Source: Clostridia bacterium | GTDB taxonomy: Bacteria > Bacillota > Clostridia > Oscillospirales > CAG-272 | Direction: 5' to 3' | Length of the DNA stretch: 7,377 nt | Assembly: GCA_900753295.1 (NCBI GenBank) | Contig: CAADYQ010000093.1 | Coordinates: forward strand, 1-7,377 | Translations under genes and position numbers: made by a program | Shown here: positions 5,220 to 7,377 of the stretch, piece after piece | Position numbering within the stretch: the first letter of the stretch is position 1 | Layout: every line of letters begins with the position of its first letter | Notes under the pieces: generated by a model | Seen by the model: only the letters and a program-made list of their open reading frames with translations | Told to the model about the DNA's origin: nothing | Databases searched by the model: none

Positions 5220-5981
5220 TTATTTCATATAAAGTCCGCCGTTTACGTCCACAACATCACCGGTGATGTAGGAGGAAAGGTCGGAGGCAAGGAAAAGCAC
5301 AGCGTTTGCGATATCATCGGGGGTGCCGAAGCGTCCCACGGGGATAGTGAGCTTGGGATCGTCCTTGGGATCGGTGAGCCATGAAAGTCCCTTTGCCATT
5401 GCCGTGAGCGTTCTGCCGGGGCAGACGCAGTTGGAGGTGATGCCGTACTGTCCGCCCGAAAGTGCAAAGCACTTGGACATATTGAGTACCGCCGCCTTTG
5501 CGGAGCTGTATGCGCAGGAGGAGGAACGTCCGCCGCGCTCGCCCGCCATGGACGAGATATGTACGAGCTTGCCGTAGTTCTGCTCCTTCATTATTTCATA
5601 CACCGCCTGAGTGCAGAAGAACACGCTCTTTATATCAAGCGTCTGCATTCTGTCCCAATCCTCAAGCGTTATCTCGTCAACGCGAGCCGTGCCGGTGATG
5701 CCGGCATTGTTGACCCAGATGTCGATCCTGCCGTAAACCTCGCGCAGGGCAAAAATATTGTCGCGCAGGTGGTCAAAATCGGTAACGTCAAGGCGGCGGA
5801 ACTCGGCGTTCTGCCCCTCGGCTCTGATAGAAGCGGCGACTGCTTCGCCCTTTTCGGCATTTATGTCGGTGATTATGACCGATGCGCCGAAGTCGGCAAG
5901 ACGGCGTGCTATCGCCTCGCCGATGCCCTGACCGGCGCCCGTTACGACCGCTGTGCGGCCCTCAAGAAGAATTTTGTTCAT
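5220..5981 (-). CDS. Short-chain dehydrogenase/reductase (classical SDR, FabG-like)
   Basis: The 253-residue product is a classical SDR, a cytoplasmic NAD(P)-dependent oxidoreductase with a Rossmann fold. Visible are the nucleotide-binding TGAGQGIG (14-21), D39 at the end of the second strand (VIITDIN), which favours NAD(H) over NADP(H), LDVTD (64-68), NNAG (91-94), S143/S144, and the catalytic YxxxK (Y158, K162), ending in DVVDVNGGLYM. The fourth tetrad residue, normally Asn in a VNLKG-like segment, reads Asp here (D116 in TLDIKSVFF). The start is ATG 5981, with AAGGAG at 5989-5994 and 7 nt spacing; an in-frame TTG at 6005 would add 8 residues and lacks a good site. It lies 20 nt after the histidine-phosphatase gene on the same strand, so the two are probably cotranscribed. 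Close relatives include 3-oxoacyl-ACP reductases, gluconate/glucose dehydrogenases and sugar-alcohol dehydrogenases; the substrate is not assignable. Confidence 0.93.
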   Translation of the reverse strand: MNKILLEGRTAVVTGAGQGIGEAIARRLADFGASVIITDINAEKGEAVAASIRAEGQNAEFRRLDVTDFDHLRDNIFALREVYGRIDIWVNNAGITGTARVDEITLEDWDRMQTLDIKSVFFCTQAVYEIMKEQNYGKLVHISSMAGERGGRSSSCAYSSAKAAVLNMSKCFALSGGQYGITSNCVCPGRTLTAMAKGLSWLTDPKDDPKLTIPVGRFGTPDDIANAVLFLASDLSSYITGDVVDVNGGLYMK

Positions 5982-6001
5982 CGGATAACTCCTTTTTTCA
6001 C

Positions 6002-6730
6002 TCAAAGGGCGCGAAAGCCCTCAAAATAATGCGCTCCCTCAACGTCTGCGACGGTATATTTCGCCGTAAACGAGGTGTTGTGAATGCCCGCGATCTTTAC
6101 GTTGGGATTTTTAAGCTCCTCGGGCAGGTGCGAATCGTCAGCCCAGCGCTCTACGCTGAAATGGCCGTCCGGATGCACGTGCATGGTGGTGATGGAGGTG
6201 TTCTCCAGGCGCACCATCTGCCACACGTCGCGTATCGGCACATTCAGGAGCTTTGCCATGATGAGCTGGATCGTAAGCATGTGCGACACAACGGCGATCT
6301 TTTTGCCGTCCTCCTCGCGTGCGATGCGGCAGAAGGACTCGACCGCGCGGTCCTGCACCTCAAGGAACGTCTCGCCGTCCTCCATGTGAAGCAGGTCGGG
6401 CTTGTGCTCCCAAAGGTCGATCTGACCGGGCCAGCGTGCTTCGATCTCCTCTTTGCCGAGGCCCTCCCACTTGCCGCAGTGGATCTCGCAAAGTCCGCGG
6501 TCGGTAAGGAGCGGGATATCACGTCCGCCGCGCACGCACTCGGCGGTCATCATGGTGCGCTTGTAGGGGCTTGACCATATGCGGTCAAGCGCAACGTGCG
6601 ACATCGGTTCGGTCAGCGAGCGTGCCTGAGCCATGCCGCGGTCGTTGAGCGGCTGGTCGGTGCTGCCGACGAATTTGTAAAGGCGATTGTTTTCGGTCTC
6701 GCCGTGCCGTATAAGATAAATTTCAGTCAT
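6002..6730 (-). CDS. Histidine phosphatase family protein (phosphoglycerate mutase-like)
   Basis: The 242-residue protein belongs to the histidine phosphatase (PhoE/GpmB/CobC-like) superfamily, which transfers phosphate through a histidine. The motif set is complete: RHGET with phospho-acceptor H9 (R8-T12), R58 in SSPYKRTMMTAE, acid/base E82 in CEIHCGKWEG, and H150 in VVSHMLTIQ. The core resembles broad-specificity phosphatases and alpha-ribazole phosphatases rather than true glycolytic mutases. About 45 extra C-terminal residues follow the core (ADDSHLPEELKNPNVKIAG onwards); I do not recognise them. The start is ATG 6730. The nearest ribosome-binding-like sequence (AAAGG, around 6746) is some 15 nt away, so translation may be weak or the start may be misjudged. 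The dehydrogenase gene follows after 20 nt. The substrate is unknown. Confidence 0.92.
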   Translation of the reverse strand: MTEIYLIRHGETENNRLYKFVGSTDQPLNDRGMAQARSLTEPMSHVALDRIWSSPYKRTMMTAECVRGGRDIPLLTDRGLCEIHCGKWEGLGKEEIEARWPGQIDLWEHKPDLLHMEDGETFLEVQDRAVESFCRIAREEDGKKIAVVSHMLTIQLIMAKLLNVPIRDVWQMVRLENTSITTMHVHPDGHFSVERWADDSHLPEELKNPNVKIAGIHNTSFTAKYTVADVEGAHYFEGFRAL

Positions 6731-6816
6731 TTTTGTGACGATAGCCTTTCTTGCGGCTCCACCGCCGACAATGTACGTAGCCCGCGGTGAAGAATATCGA
6801 TTTTGAGGTCCGGACC
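6731..6816. other. 86-bp gap between dihydrolipoyl dehydrogenase and histidine-phosphatase genes
   Basis: I see no convincing promoter hexamer pair on the - strand and no A/T-flanked terminator hairpin in this gap. The features present are a 12-bp perfect palindrome AGGTCCGGACCT at 6806-6817, whose last base is also part of the dihydrolipoyl dehydrogenase stop codon, and a weak GCGG/CCGC stem at 6753-6765. Read-through from the upstream gene is therefore the simplest reading. Confidence 0.4.
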
Positions 6817-7377
6817 TTACAGGGCCTTTTGCGCTGCGGACAGCGCCGCGTCCTTCAGCGTTTCGGAGAGCGTGGGATGAGCCACGATGACATCGCGCCA
6901 GTCGGAAGCCTTCATACCCGAGCGCACCGCGAGCGCGGCGGCGTCGATGATCTCACAGGAGGCTGCACCGACCGCGAAAACGCCGAGCATTGCGCCGCTC
7001 TTTTTGTCGGCAACGACATAAACACAGCCGGAAACATTCTCGGCAAGCGCCATTCCGTTTGCGGCGTAGTCGGCTTTGCCGACTACGGTCTCGATGCCGC
7101 GCTTTTCAGCCGCGGCAGGGGTGATGCCCACAGCGGATATCGACGGCGCGGAATAAATACAGCGCGGAAGCGCGGAAAGATCAAGCTCCGGCGCGCTGTC
7201 GCCGGCAAGTATCGCTTCGGCGGCGACCTCCGCCTCGGCATACGCCGCGTGAGCGAGCATTGCGCGCCCGGTCGCGTCGCCGATCGCGTAAATATGCGGT
7301 ACCGAAGTGCGCATGCGGCTGTCGGTAACGATAGCGCCGCGCTCGGTCTTAAGTCCCAGCGCTTCAACGTCGATCCC
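6817..7377 (-). CDS. lpdA: Dihydrolipoyl dehydrogenase (E3), C-terminal part
   Basis: The gene runs off the right edge, so only the last 186 residues are present; the FAD domain and redox disulfide are outside. The visible part begins GIDVEALGLKTERGAIVTDSRMRTSVPHIYAIGDATG, the standard end of the NAD domain and second FAD contact of lipoamide dehydrogenases, and continues with HAAYAEAEVAAEAIL. The dimerisation domain ends with VIVAHPTLSETLKDAAL, which carries the catalytic His-Glu pair (HPTxSE) contributed across the dimer. This motif separates lipoamide dehydrogenase from glutathione reductase or mercuric reductase. One oddity is APSISAVG where most relatives have PExAxVG. The enzyme reoxidises dihydrolipoyl groups of 2-oxoacid dehydrogenase or glycine cleavage complexes; which complex it serves must be read from genes beyond the window. 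It lies 86 nt upstream of the histidine-phosphatase gene on the same strand. Confidence 0.93.
   Translation of the reverse strand, partial: GIDVEALGLKTERGAIVTDSRMRTSVPHIYAIGDATGRAMLAHAAYAEAEVAAEAILAGDSAPELDLSALPRCIYSAPSISAVGITPAAAEKRGIETVVGKADYAANGMALAENVSGCVYVVADKKSGAMLGVFAVGAASCEIIDAAALAVRSGMKASDWRDVIVAHPTLSETLKDAALSAAQKAL

Noticed and set aside
5982..6005. TTG at 6005 as the dehydrogenase start, giving a 4-base overlap with the upstream stop.
   Set aside because: ATG 5981 has AAGGAG seven bases upstream and gives the normal SDR N-terminus; the extra eight residues look non-homologous.
5882..6574. A 230-codon + strand open frame opposite the histidine phosphatase.
   Set aside because: It is antisense to a gene with all catalytic motifs, and its translation shows no recognisable domain.
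5132..6757. Similar short strings TTTCTTGGCGGC (5132-5143) and TTTCTTGCGGC (6747-6757) as a possible dispersed repeat.
   Set aside because: The match is only about 11 bases with a gap and the flanks do not agree, so chance is the better explanation.

Overview
The window is a G+C-rich (roughly 55-60%, estimated by eye) and densely coded bacterial segment. It suggests an anaerobic Firmicute of the class Clostridia, perhaps an uncultured gut lineage. The reasons are strong AGGAGG-type ribosome binding sites, a consensus sigma-A promoter, a NrnA/YtqI-type DHH phosphoesterase closely resembling the Bacillus form, a zinc-ribbon TM2 protein, and heavy use of the ATA isoleucine codon despite the G+C content. 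The placement is an inference; no rRNA or other marker gene is present.

Left block (+ strand, 1-2015): the 3' end of one DHH/DHHA1 phosphoesterase, a second complete DHH/DHHA1 protein (nrnA-like), and surE. The three reading frames overlap by 8 and 4 bases, which points to a translationally coupled nucleotide/nanoRNA turnover operon. A long palindrome at 2027-2065 ends it and is shared with the convergent gene on the other side.

Middle block (- strand, 2091-3896): a cytoplasmic alkaline-phosphatase-superfamily (NPP-type) phosphodiesterase, followed by a small zinc-ribbon/TM2 membrane protein. The small gene has its own perfect-consensus promoter starting 6 nt after the phosphodiesterase stop. 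Divergent from the phosphodiesterase is a LacI-family regulator (+, 3986-5002); an 89-bp gap between them carries a good + strand promoter and an 8-bp inverted repeat over its -35 box.

Convergent intergenic region (5003-5219): this is the most structured non-coding DNA here. It contains, in order, a palindrome related to the one after surE, a canonical bidirectional terminator, a potential three-way junction, and a third related palindrome touching the stop codon of the next gene.

Right block (- strand, 5220-7377): read in transcription order, the C-terminal part of a dihydrolipoyl dehydrogenase, a histidine-phosphatase (phosphoglycerate-mutase-like) protein and a short-chain dehydrogenase, the last two spaced 20 nt apart. 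I see no terminator between them.

Five of the eight enzyme or regulator genes are phosphoester hydrolases of four unrelated folds, but nothing shows that they share a pathway. I found no tRNA, rRNA, CRISPR array, transposase, phage gene or recognisable riboswitch. The strongest leads are non-coding: the family of three related palindromes at gene ends and the three-way-junction-like structure.
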